Positions 56,935 to 64,000 of a DNA stretch of 64,000 nt are shown here, in pieces. This DNA comes from Desulfovibrio sp. UCD-KL4C (lineage in GTDB: Bacteria > Desulfobacterota > Desulfovibrionia > Desulfovibrionales > Desulfovibrionaceae): contig NZ_VCNC01000002.1 in assembly GCF_006210265.1 (NCBI RefSeq), positions 62,001 to 126,000 on the forward strand, given 5' to 3'. The notes under the pieces were generated by a model. That model was not told the origin of the DNA. It saw nothing but the letters and a program-made list of their open reading frames with translations, and did no database searches. Made by a program: the position numbers and the translations under genes. Within the stretch, counting starts at the first letter, position 1. Every line of letters begins with the position of its first letter.

Positions 56935-57540
56935 ATGTCTGAACGATCTTACGCCTTCTTTTCTTCTCTAGGTGATTTATCAGTCAAACGAGATGGGTTT
57001 GCCTACTTATCGTGATCCTTTTTAGCGCATTATTTATCTTTTTCTCACAATGGCTGAAGTTTAATGGCTCACTCAAAGTGTGGTTTGTAGATGGTGATCC
57101 CGCCATGCAGCGGTTAGAGGATTTCAAGCAAGAGTTTGGAAATGATCATTTTGTATATCTACTTGTTGAACCTGCCGAAGGCGGAAATACATTTAGCAGT
57201 CTTTTCATTAAGAAAATCCGCGACTTGGCGAATGAGCTGGAAGCAGATGTTCCTGAAAACACCAGTCTCATAGCTGAAAGGAGGCACCGGGCATTAGTAG
57301 AAGATGATTTTGTTGGTCGCTTTATTTCTCAGAATGGAAATGTTGTAGGGATTCTTTTGGAGATGGAAGCCTGTCCTGAAGGCGTAGAGAATCCTGAAGC
57401 CCTAGTCACATCTAAGGTTTATTCGATTCTCAAAAAAGATAAATATTAAGAATTAAAGTCATGGGTGTTGGGTAAACCTGTCTTTATGTTTAATTATAAT
57501 ATGTTGGCCGGTAAGGAAACTCCGATAGATATTCTTTTTA
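56935..57540 (+). pseudogene. RND/MMPL-family exporter, decayed N-terminal fragment
   Basis: AGGAG and ATG at 56935 start MSERSYAFFSSLGDLSVKRDGFAYLS, which stops at 57015. In a shifted frame the first membrane helix follows (VILFSALFIFFSQWLKF), then the RND periplasmic pattern GDPAMQRLEDFKQEFGNDHFVYLLVE. A TAA at 57447 interrupts the same frame, which then continues LGKPVFMFNYNMLAGKETPID before homology ends near 57540 against the AraC gene. So one frameshift, one nonsense codon and loss of at least 600 residues. Intact MMPL exporters release lipids, siderophores or polyketides. Confidence 0.85.
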
Positions 57541-57559
57541 AGAAAAGTAATATTAATAG

Positions 57560-58543
57560 CTATAGTCGATTTTTTTCTTCGGGTTGTTTAAGATGTTCGG
57601 CTTGGTATCGCTTAGGTTGCAGACCATACTGTTCACTAAATGCGCGTGAGAGATGACTGGGGCTTGAGAATCCGCAATTATAAGCCACTTCTGTGACGTT
57701 TTGTATTCCTCCCTGCAGCATTCGGCGTGCGCATTCAAGTCTCTCTTGCCTTAGGACTCCGAAAACAGTTTTCCCATAAATTGTTTTAAAAAGTTGGTTA
57801 AGGCGGGTGTGTGTTATGCACACTTTTTTTGCAAGATTTAAAAGGGACGGTGGAGACGCGAGGTCTTTCATTAATATGTCGTAAGCTTTCATGACTGCTT
57901 GCTGTTCATATGTCGCAATTTTTTTCGTTTTCATTAAGGCGCAATCAAGTAGACTTAGCTGCATATACATTAATTCTAGGGTCTTATATTCAAAGAAAAT
58001 CTTCTTCATCGGTCCACTTAGTGTGCATTCGAGAATTTGCTGCACAGTTATCTGAATTGGTAATGGAAGTGCCGCCTCGACAAAGAAAGGACGAGGATTG
58101 TGTGACTTGATTTTAGCGTAAAGCTGAGGACAAATTGAGCGATCTGCTTCATCAATTAGGTGAAGCAAACTTTCTGGGTGAAATTGAAGTCCGACGGCTT
58201 GTAATGGAGTTCCTTCAGTGTTTACGGATGTTCCTTTTGATTCGGGGAGATAAGATAAAGAATATTTTCCACTTTTTGTTCTGGTTGTAAACTCTTTTTG
58301 ATCTTTATCAACGACTGTCAAGCGTGTATCACCTGATAGACAATACATAAATTCGATTGGAGATAATTGGGAATAAAAATTAAATTGTACTGGTTCTTTC
58401 AAAGGAGGAATATTTTGGACGATTAATTTGATTCCATTTCGTACTTGATATTCTTCCCAAATGATTTCTTGTTGTGACTCTATAAGCCATTTTTTAGAAT
58501 CATTATTGCTTTGTTTCCAGTTATTAGTATTAAGTATGACCAT
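57560..58543 (-). CDS. AraC-family regulator, PchR-like
   Basis: 327 aa. The N-terminal 220 residues are the ligand-sensing part of siderophore regulators such as PchR. The C-terminal 100 residues form the AraC DNA-binding domain with two helix-turn-helix motifs (LLNLAKKVCITHTRLNQLFKTIYG, then VTEVAYNCGFSSPSHLSRAFSEQYG). Such proteins sense internalised ferric siderophore and activate receptor and synthesis genes. TAGGAG ribosome binding site. A 43-bp hairpin containing a 16/19 Fur box lies 29 bp before the start. Confidence 0.92.
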   Translation of the reverse strand: MVILNTNNWKQSNNDSKKWLIESQQEIIWEEYQVRNGIKLIVQNIPPLKEPVQFNFYSQLSPIEFMYCLSGDTRLTVVDKDQKEFTTRTKSGKYSLSYLPESKGTSVNTEGTPLQAVGLQFHPESLLHLIDEADRSICPQLYAKIKSHNPRPFFVEAALPLPIQITVQQILECTLSGPMKKIFFEYKTLELMYMQLSLLDCALMKTKKIATYEQQAVMKAYDILMKDLASPPSLLNLAKKVCITHTRLNQLFKTIYGKTVFGVLRQERLECARRMLQGGIQNVTEVAYNCGFSSPSHLSRAFSEQYGLQPKRYQAEHLKQPEEKNRL

Positions 58544-58571
58544 TATTTTCTCCTAGCGATTTGACTCATAA

Positions 58572-58614
58572 CACTACACCATCGATAATGCAATTCATTA
58601 TCGATGGTGTAGTG
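58572..58614 (-). promoter_or_regulatory. Fur box within a 19-bp perfect inverted repeat
   Basis: The two arms CACTACACCATCGATAATG and its exact complement are separated by CAATT. The central 19 bp (58584-58602, GATAATGCAATTCATTATC) agrees with the Fur consensus at 16 of 19 positions. Upstream of the AraC gene, so iron-repression of the regulator is likely. Confidence 0.75.
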
Positions 58615-58849
58615 AGTTAAAGTTTGCATATGAGCGTAAAACTATTAATCTTGGCAGTTAATGCATAATATATATAGTACTGATTACTTATTTAATGACA
58701 TCAGAGATTTGAGATATAAAGGTAGTATATGTTCTAAACTAGGGAATTTTACAATACTATTTTCTAACGCTTTTTTGTATTAGAATTGTCAAAATAAGTT
58801 GTTTTGAGATCGTTTTAGGGGCTACTTCTTGAGGAAAAATGGGCAGCAA
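58615..58849. other. AT-rich stretch, no gene seen
   Basis: About 235 bp between the Fur-box hairpin and the polyketide-synthase remnant. No open frame or structure that I can support. Confidence 0.5.
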
Positions 58850-59058
58850 TGGTAACCGTTACATGTTTTTCAATATATTAAATCTGCTTTTGCTTTAGCC
58901 CTACATTGTCTAGTGCTTGTTGCAAAATTTTTTGTTGGCCTTCAGAACTTGGCCCAGTAATTTCATTGTTCCGGCCGTCCTAATTCACCGCGTTTTTGTA
59001 ATGACGGGATTGGATATCCCTCCGCTAAAGCCTTATCAAGAGGCTTGAGAATAAGGAC
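58850..59058 (-). pseudogene. Remnant of a polyketide synthase ketosynthase domain
   Basis: Minus strand: LILKPLDKALAEG (from 59058), then after a frameshift AVN-stop-DGRNNEITGPSSEGQQKIL, QALDNVGLKQKQI-stop-YIEKH. Intact modular ketosynthases read LKPLxxALADGD...VNQDGRSNGLTAPS.EAQ...ALxxAGL.PxxIxYIEAHGTGT, so both order and spacing agree. Stops at 58982-58980 (TAG, where Gln is expected) and 58880-58878. Only about 70 of 430 residues remain. Marks a lost biosynthetic gene next to receptor, exporter and regulator. Confidence 0.8.
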
Positions 59059-59128
59059 TCAGAGATCCTCTGATCGGTAATACCAGACGTCTGAATCAGC
59101 ATATTTATGCTGTAGAGATTTTTTAGTT

Positions 59129-59239
59129 TCACAATGAAGGGGGTGAGAATATATCTGCCACAGTTACATCAATTGAAAATTTTTTGGCGGCTTTAACGGC
59201 TATGCTAGAGATATTGAGTGACGATATCTCTAGTATAGC
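59129..59239 (-). pseudogene. Possible carrier-protein domain remnant
   Basis: Minus strand frame of 36 codons: LEISSLNISSIAV, KAAKKFSIDVTVADIFSPPS. It resembles the second half of acyl or peptidyl carrier domains (GxxSISSI..., then ...VxxxDIFxxPT), including the Ser region, though a residue seems lost at the pantetheine site. It lies 70 bp before the ketosynthase remnant in the same direction, as expected for a modular synthase. Short, so only moderate certainty. Confidence 0.4.
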
Positions 59240-59240
59240 C
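59198..59240. repeat. 17-bp inverted repeat
   Basis: GGCTATGCTAGAGATAT (59198-59214) and ATATCTCTAGTATAGCC (59224-59240), a 9-nt spacer and a single G-T mismatch. It overlaps the possible carrier-domain remnant. Confidence 0.8.
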
Positions 59241-59396
59241 AACGGTGTAGAGGTGTAGGTAGTTCCTTGTATTACTCCGAGTCTTTGTCTGGTCAACTAT
59301 TCGGATACATAAATGTAATAATCCAATTGATATCTTGAATATTAAGTTGATGACATATCTGCATGAGCATATCTTCGTATGTACGAGGATATAGTT

Positions 59397-60290
59397 TTAT
59401 GGATTAACTGTGAAACTAACCGTTGCACATGAGTAGATTGTTTTGCACTTTTTAGCCAGTTTAGATAATGGTCCCTTGGTTGAGGTTTTCTGGGATATAT
59501 ATACGTTTGCAACCCAGTGGCCTACTGATGGAATTCTAAAACGGGTTTTGCCGTTCATGATGTATGCTGAAAGGAAAAAGCCGTCAGGACCACCAAATGT
59601 ATCACTAGTTAGGGTCATATAGTGGATAGTATTGCTGTCGGTATTGACGGGAGTCCCCATGAAAGACACATCAAAGGAAACTATGTCTCCCTGTCGAACC
59701 CGAGACATGTCGCAGGTTGGGATGATTTCAAGATCGAATCCAACTGGTTTTGGCTTGGTCCATTTGCCAATACTATAGAATCCTTTAGCGTTCATCGTGT
59801 AACGAAAACTTTCTATTATTTCGCTGACATTTTTTAATTGATCTATTGGCTTAGTCGCCATGCGTTGTTTGCCATTAGTGTCTTTGTAACTAGTGAAAAA
59901 TCCCACTTTACTGGTCGCGATCACTTGGTAGGTTCCTTGTTGGGAATCTTTTTTCAGCGCGATTTTTCTTAGCCCGAGATCTCCGGTCAGAATATCTGCA
60001 TATGGATAACTCGCTTTGGTTTCTGTAGACGAATTAGGGGCAAACAATGAAACTTTCTTACCGGTTGGAGTTATTAAAGAGTATTCTTTTATTGAAACCG
60101 AAGCAGTATCTGATGAGAGTAAATCGTCAATGGGGGAGGTGTGTCCCCACCCGAGAATTGAGAGAACATGCCCTGGTTCGTGCGTATGGGATTCAAATAG
60201 GCTTACCCATAAGGAGTGTGCTTGGACTATCTGTGTAGAAAAAATAAGTGCACATAAACACATCGGTATAATATAAAGTTTTTTTAACAA
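59397..60290 (-). CDS. Periplasmic DUF4198 protein
   Basis: 297 aa. Signal peptide MLKKLYIIPMCLCALIFSTQIVQA, then HSLWVSLFESHTHEPGHVLSILGWGHTSP, the DUF4198 opening with several His. Middle YSLITPTGKKVSLFAPN and C-terminal DGFFLSAYIMNGKTRFRIPSVGHWVANVYISQ. DUF4198 proteins often accompany TonB systems and nickel/cobalt or other metal uptake genes. The His residues near the mature N-terminus suggest metal binding. It follows the small exported protein by 32 bp and lies downstream of the TonB energy genes. Confidence 0.85.
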   Translation of the reverse strand: MLKKLYIIPMCLCALIFSTQIVQAHSLWVSLFESHTHEPGHVLSILGWGHTSPIDDLLSSDTASVSIKEYSLITPTGKKVSLFAPNSSTETKASYPYADILTGDLGLRKIALKKDSQQGTYQVIATSKVGFFTSYKDTNGKQRMATKPIDQLKNVSEIIESFRYTMNAKGFYSIGKWTKPKPVGFDLEIIPTCDMSRVRQGDIVSFDVSFMGTPVNTDSNTIHYMTLTSDTFGGPDGFFLSAYIMNGKTRFRIPSVGHWVANVYISQKTSTKGPLSKLAKKCKTIYSCATVSFTVNP

Positions 60291-60322
60291 AATATTTCTC
60301 CTGAAAGTATTGTTTGTATAAT

Positions 60323-60634
60323 TTAGATTCCGTCTTCTCTGGCTTGGTGTCCTGGTCCTCCATCCAGCTCCACTTCATATGGTTCGTTAGGTCTTGTGAA
60401 TATACATGAGCCAAGATCGTCAGTTTTTCCCTGCCAGATAAGTTTGTTATCTTTAGCCCTGTATATTTTTACAGGCGTTTCTGAAGCTATTTCTCCTGTA
60501 GAATACATTCCTTCCAGCTCCACTGAGTTTTCATCAATTTCGGATAGAGATAGGAATAATGTATGCGCATAGGCTTGCGACCCGAGTAGTAGGATAAATA
60601 ATCCCAAAAGAATGAATGTGAATTTAATTCTCAT
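60323..60634 (-). CDS. Small exported protein, possibly metal-uptake related
   Basis: About 103 aa. Signal peptide MRIKFTFILLGLFILLLGSQAYA, then HTLFLSLSEIDENSVELEGMYSTGE, ending in a carboxypeptidase-regulatory-like beta fold (PVKIYRAKDNKLIWQGKTDDLGSCIF). The mature protein starts with His after Ala, like the DUF4198 protein that follows. Start at 60634 has GAGAGG six bases upstream; the open frame begins 15 codons earlier without support. Function unknown. Confidence 0.75.
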   Translation of the reverse strand: MRIKFTFILLGLFILLLGSQAYAHTLFLSLSEIDENSVELEGMYSTGEIASETPVKIYRAKDNKLIWQGKTDDLGSCIFTRPNEPYEVELDGGPGHQAREDGI

Positions 60635-60918
60635 TTTCAACCTCTCAAAGTTTATGTGTAATAAAGATTTTTTTATCAACTGTACTATTTAAACAAAGAC
60701 AAAGAATTTTTAGCATCTACTGATTATTTTTTGTCAGTTTGAGAATTTAATTACAGGTATTATGTTGTAAATTCTACCTTTTTAATATCATTAATACGAT
60801 ATCATTTTTAACAAGTTCTCTTTATCCTGTTGAGCTTTACAAAATTAAAATTTAAATTTTAAAAAGTTGATGGCATTTTAGAGTTGTTCTTAATATTTAA
60901 ATATTGGTTTTAAGATAT

Positions 60919-62085
60919 CTATTCAATTGCCTCCAGTCTTGCTGTTTCGATGCTTAGTAGCACGTCAAGGTAGCCAGCAGTCCTTCTTTTAAATTTTTTA
61001 ATATTAGATATTTTATCTAGTTCCTCCTTAGCTTTTTTCCAGTCTTTATGTTCCCAAGCGCAAAGAGCTATGTAGAATCTGGCTTCACTTGCATCCTTTG
61101 TGTTCAGAGCTTTGTTAAGGGCTTTTTCAGCTTTATCAAAATTTCTAGCCTTAAAGAGGAGTTTGCCTTTTTTTAAAAAAGTAGATCCATTTTTAGAATT
61201 ATTTTCCAAACAATTTATAGCTTCGCCGATTCTTCCGGCGGAAGCATATAGTGTTGCAAGCTTAAGGGCTTGGTCAGGTTTCATTGATGTTCCATAAGCG
61301 CGTACAAGTGTTTCCGCAGCCAAGAGAGGAGCTTCTTTATAACGATAGATAGAGGCTAAGTTCTCCAATTCCGGTAAAGAAGGCCGCTTAAGGCGGTATG
61401 CAATCTCTAAGGCCGCCGCAGCTTTTGAGAACTGTTCGTTGTCTAGGTGCAGTTTTGCAAAAAGCTTCCAGTAAGCGGAGTCTTCAGGGGTTGATTTTAA
61501 ATATTTCAGTAGCATTAACTTTGTTTTTTCCAACTGTTTATCTTCTAATAGCGCATGGATAGCTAATAATATCCATTTCTTAGATGGGCTTTTTGTTTGT
61601 AATATGAGTTTTTGCAGTACTCGGGCTGAGGATTTGAAGTCTTCTCCTTGATAATAAAATGAGCCAGCTTGAAACAGTGTTTCTGGGTCGTTTTCTTTTT
61701 GTAGGGTATAGGTCTTTTCAAGGAGTTTACCCGCTTCGATGTACCGTTTAAGTTTATATGCTGCTACGGCTGCATTGTGGCAAAGGAGCTCATTTTTGGG
61801 ATAAATTTCTAGTCCTCTTATGAAAGTTGAGTAGGCCTTCTTTTTATATCCAGCTTTATCCATGGTTCCACCAAGCACAAGAAAGACTTGGTCCTCTATT
61901 ACTTCGTTGGATGAATTTATATATTCCTCTAGAATTGAAGCCGCCTCTGCATATTGTTTGTCGTTGAGTAGCAATTGTGTTTTGTATAGAATTTGATGAG
62001 TTTTCGGCGAAAGTTTTGCATGGCATGGAATGCAAAAAAACGTAATAAATAACAGCGTGGTCGTTAGTATATATATTTTTTTCAT
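60919..62085 (-). CDS. Exported TPR-repeat protein of the TonB module
   Basis: 388 aa. Signal peptide MKKIYILTTTLLFITFFCIPCHA, then about nine tetratricopeptide repeats (for example YAEAASILEEYINSS, KKAYSTFIRGLEIYPKN, FSKAAAALEIAYRLKRP, FDKAEKALNKALNTKD). Its ATG overlaps the tonB stop. Similar TPR proteins end TonB2-type operons in Vibrio and Shewanella, where they help the TonB complex in the periplasm. Confidence 0.9.
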   Translation of the reverse strand: MKKIYILTTTLLFITFFCIPCHAKLSPKTHQILYKTQLLLNDKQYAEAASILEEYINSSNEVIEDQVFLVLGGTMDKAGYKKKAYSTFIRGLEIYPKNELLCHNAAVAAYKLKRYIEAGKLLEKTYTLQKENDPETLFQAGSFYYQGEDFKSSARVLQKLILQTKSPSKKWILLAIHALLEDKQLEKTKLMLLKYLKSTPEDSAYWKLFAKLHLDNEQFSKAAAALEIAYRLKRPSLPELENLASIYRYKEAPLLAAETLVRAYGTSMKPDQALKLATLYASAGRIGEAINCLENNSKNGSTFLKKGKLLFKARNFDKAEKALNKALNTKDASEARFYIALCAWEHKDWKKAKEELDKISNIKKFKRRTAGYLDVLLSIETARLEAIE

Positions 62086-62744
62086 CGCGTGAGCTCAAAT
62101 TTAAATGGTAGCAATACCCATGTATCCACGTCTTCTCCGTTGTATCTTCCGGGTTTGAATCTCCAGCGTTTGGCTGCTTTGAGAGCTGCTTGTTCAAATA
62201 TCCCACTCGGTTTAGCTGAATATATGGAAAGGTTAACCGGATGACCTTTGCTGTTAACCAGCATGCGCACCATTACTTCTCCTTCGATAAGTTTACGCTT
62301 TGCGCCGTAAGGGTATTCAGGGGAAATACCTCTTACCACATGTGGCATTTCGTCCACTTCATCCATCTCAAACCCAACTCCTTCTAAATCCATTTTTGGT
62401 ATGGATATTCCACTTTTCATACCGGGGTACATTTCTGCATTAAAGTCAGGAGTACTAATCGACATTCTTGGCTTTGCAGTGTTTTGGCGGTTGGAGTGGG
62501 AAGAGGAGCTCTTTTGCAGTTGTTTAGGAGCTTTCGGCTCTTTTAATTTCTTACGCTCATGCGGTTCCACTGGGTCATTTTTCTGTGCTTGAGCGATCCG
62601 AATTGCGCCTTCGATAACAGGATTGCTGGGTAATATATCGGAAGTATTTAGCATAACAACTCCAATATATATTAGGCCTGCAATCATGACTGATCCAAGA
62701 CTTGCAGCTACAAAGTCTCCTGTGTTTCTTGTTATGTGGGGCAT
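62082..62744 (-). CDS. tonB: Energy transducer TonB
   Basis: 220 aa. One N-terminal membrane anchor (DFVAASLGSVMIAGLIYIGVV), a spacer rich in Lys/Pro/Ser, then the C-terminal TonB domain: PHVVRGISPEYPYGAKRKLIEGEVMVRMLVNSKGHPVNLSI, and AALKAAKRWRFKPGRYNGE. TonB passes proton-motive energy to outer membrane receptors. ATG overlaps the exbD stop by one base (TAATG). Confidence 0.93.
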   Translation of the reverse strand: MPHITRNTGDFVAASLGSVMIAGLIYIGVVMLNTSDILPSNPVIEGAIRIAQAQKNDPVEPHERKKLKEPKAPKQLQKSSSSHSNRQNTAKPRMSISTPDFNAEMYPGMKSGISIPKMDLEGVGFEMDEVDEMPHVVRGISPEYPYGAKRKLIEGEVMVRMLVNSKGHPVNLSIYSAKPSGIFEQAALKAAKRWRFKPGRYNGEDVDTWVLLPFKFELTR

Positions 62745-63154
62745 TAACTTTTCCTTGCCGCAAGACTGATGTTTTTAACTCCGGCGAGACGGCATTGGTC
62801 TAGCACCTGTACTGCTATTCCTGTTACGCTATTTTTATCAGCAACAATGACAACTGATCCTTCTGGCATTTCGGCCAAAAAACGTTCCATATAGGCCCTA
62901 ATAGAACGGATATCTAATGGCCTTCCTTCTATAAAAATCTGTCCATCCGCAGTAATCCCCAAGATTACGTTTGCTTTTTCTTTAGTCTCTGCACTTTGGG
63001 CAGAGGGACGCTGAACCTCTACCCCGGATTCACGCACGAAACTAGTTGTTACGATGAAAAAAATAAGTAAAATAAATACCATATCAATGAGAGGGGTCAT
63101 GTTTATTTCACTTTTTCCGCTTCGTCTAGATCTTGAATATCGGATACTTTTCAT
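62744..63154 (-). CDS. exbD: ExbD
   Basis: 136 aa. N-terminal cytoplasmic tip with many Arg, one membrane helix with the proton-carrying Asp in NMTPLIDMVFILLIFFIV, and a periplasmic domain. Partner of the ExbB proteins in the TonB motor. Starts 5 nt after exbB, ribosome binding site GGAG. Confidence 0.93.
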   Translation of the reverse strand: MKSIRYSRSRRSGKSEINMTPLIDMVFILLIFFIVTTSFVRESGVEVQRPSAQSAETKEKANVILGITADGQIFIEGRPLDIRSIRAYMERFLAEMPEGSVVIVADKNSVTGIAVQVLDQCRLAGVKNISLAARKS

Positions 63155-63159
63155 TTAAG

Positions 63160-63789
63160 TTATTCTCCATAGACGTTCAGCCCGTCAGTCTGTTCTTGGA
63201 GGGATATGCAAAATATCTCCATGCGTGATTTAAGTTTCTCTCCTTTGCTGAAGAGCACCCCTCCTAAAAGCATTCCCGGAATAGCTGCGACTAGCCCGCT
63301 CTGAGTGGTAATTAAGGCTTCTGAGATTCCAGATGCCAAGGCTCGTGCGTTCCCTGTTCCGAATTGTGCTATGACGTCAAAAGATGAAATCATGCCAGAG
63401 ACTGTCCCTAAAAGACCTAATAGCGGTGCCGCAGCAGCTAGAAGCAAAATAGTTCCAATATAGCACATAGTATTGAACTCATGTCGAACGCGGACTGAAT
63501 TTAGTAGTTCTCTGTTCAATTCAGGATCTTTGCAGCTTGTACTCATATATTGTGCGAGGATGTCAAATTGCCATACAGGAAGACCTTTCTTACATCTCTC
63601 CGGTTCATTTTGATACATTTCCAAGCATTTGGCTGGAGTCTTTTCCTTTCGAGCTTCATGAATAAAACAAAGGCCTTTATATAAGGCGAGCGTCCACATC
63701 GTCACCGACAGAAACAGAATTGCAATCATTATATCGCCTCCTGCCAAAAAATGTTCAGTGACACGTTCTAAGATGTTATATTGTTGCAT
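63160..63789 (-). CDS. exbB: ExbB (second MotA/TolQ/ExbB channel subunit)
   Basis: About 209 aa, three membrane helices. Conserved channel helices: YIGTILLLAAAAPLLGLLGTVSGMISSFDVI and SGISEALITTQSGLVAAIPGMLLGG. The Met at 63789 has AAGGA upstream; an earlier ATG lies inside the preceding gene. It overlaps the preceding gene by 14 bp. Forms the proton channel with ExbD. Confidence 0.92.
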   Translation of the reverse strand: MQQYNILERVTEHFLAGGDIMIAILFLSVTMWTLALYKGLCFIHEARKEKTPAKCLEMYQNEPERCKKGLPVWQFDILAQYMSTSCKDPELNRELLNSVRVRHEFNTMCYIGTILLLAAAAPLLGLLGTVSGMISSFDVIAQFGTGNARALASGISEALITTQSGLVAAIPGMLLGGVLFSKGEKLKSRMEIFCISLQEQTDGLNVYGE

Positions 63790-64000
63790 TGTCCTTATCC
63801 TTTTTTTCAAGCGGTCCCTTTTTCATTAGGGCAACTGCGAATCCTGCTCCTTTTTCTTCCATGTCCCCGATTATTTTATCTACGCGTCTTTCAAGCACAT
63901 GGTGGAGGATCATAATTGGGACGGCTACAGCTAAACCCAATTGTGTTGTAACAAGGGCTTCAGATATTCCTCCGGACATCATTCGTGGATCTCCGGTTCC
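63776..64000 (-). CDS. ExbB/TtpC-like protein, C-terminal part (runs off the right edge)
   Basis: 75 codons at the 3-prime end of a MotA/TolQ/ExbB-domain protein: GTGDPRMMSGGISEALVTTQLGLAVAVPIMILHHVLER, then a cytoplasmic tail. The open frame continues off the window. In Vibrio-type TonB2 clusters the gene before exbB2 encodes TtpC, a long protein with an ExbB-like C-terminus, and the order ttpC-exbB-exbD-tonB-TPR is the same as here. Confidence 0.88.
   Translation of the reverse strand, partial: GTGDPRMMSGGISEALVTTQLGLAVAVPIMILHHVLERRVDKIIGDMEEKGAGFAVALMKKGPLEKKDKDNATI

Noticed and set aside
56935-57015. Separate 26-codon small protein upstream of the exporter fragment
   Set aside because: It has a good start but reads as the first segment of the exporter, and a single missing base joins the two frames.
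58572-58614. Hairpin as a transcription terminator
   Set aside because: No T run on either strand, and the Fur-box match explains its core better.
1-64000. tRNA, rRNA or CRISPR
   Set aside because: No cloverleaf, rRNA core sequence or regularly spaced repeats were seen.

Overview
The window looks like a chromosomal segment of an AT-rich, motile, anaerobic sulfate reducer of the Desulfovibrionales (Maridesulfovibrio-like). This is inferred from gene content: an rnfCDGEAB cluster with a multiheme cytochrome c in front and apbE behind, a periplasmic formate dehydrogenase with FdhE, a CbiK-type cobaltochelatase, and many chemotaxis receptors and two-component proteins. I found no rRNA, tRNA or CRISPR array.

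Layout. 1-3.6 kb: start of a lipoprotein, umuDC with a possible operator, a DHH-family phosphoesterase and a universal stress protein. 3.6-4.3 kb: no convincing protein gene, but a 13-bp inverted repeat and an orphan plus-strand terminator that suggest an unannotated RNA. 4.4-8.7 kb: TetR regulator, NAD-dependent epimerase-like protein, phytase-like esterase, RsgA. 8.9-12.2 kb: a chemoreceptor between two solute-binding proteins. 12.3-15.4 kb: arsenate reductase, L-serine dehydratase, metallophosphoesterase. 15.6-19.6 kb: FIST sensor protein plus hybrid histidine kinase. 19.7-28.8 kb: minus-strand flagellar genes (sigma factor-flgD-flgE-flgK-flgL-fliD) and a flagellin. 29.0-33.7 kb: tightly overlapped operon of response regulator, TonB-dependent receptor, YfiR-like protein and histidine kinase, closed by a strong terminator.

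34.3-42.0 kb: the Rnf operon. Its RnfB is fused to a glutamate-synthase-small-subunit-like flavoprotein module, RnfE has a CxxCxxCxxC tail, and ApbE follows as the likely flavin inserter. 42.0-43.3 kb: a structured intergenic stretch, then a deleted IS3-family element with visible terminal inverted repeats. 43.3-49 kb: dCache-type chemoreceptor, NIPSNAP protein, CbiK under a cobalamin riboswitch, a perfect 26-bp palindrome, FdhE. 49-52.8 kb: formate dehydrogenase FdhAB, a cysteine rather than selenocysteine form. 53.4-54.4 kb: cysteine synthase.

54.6-59.3 kb looks like a partly decayed iron/metallophore locus. A TonB-dependent receptor has a Fur-box-like site, an RND/MMPL exporter is broken by a frameshift and an in-frame stop, and a PchR-like AraC regulator has a 16/19 Fur-box match inside a 43-bp hairpin. 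Behind these lie degraded polyketide-synthase sequences (ketosynthase, probably also a carrier domain). 59.4-64 kb: two small periplasmic proteins, then a TonB2-type energy module (TPR, TonB, ExbD, ExbB and a second ExbB/TtpC-like protein cut by the window end) that could power the receptors in the window.
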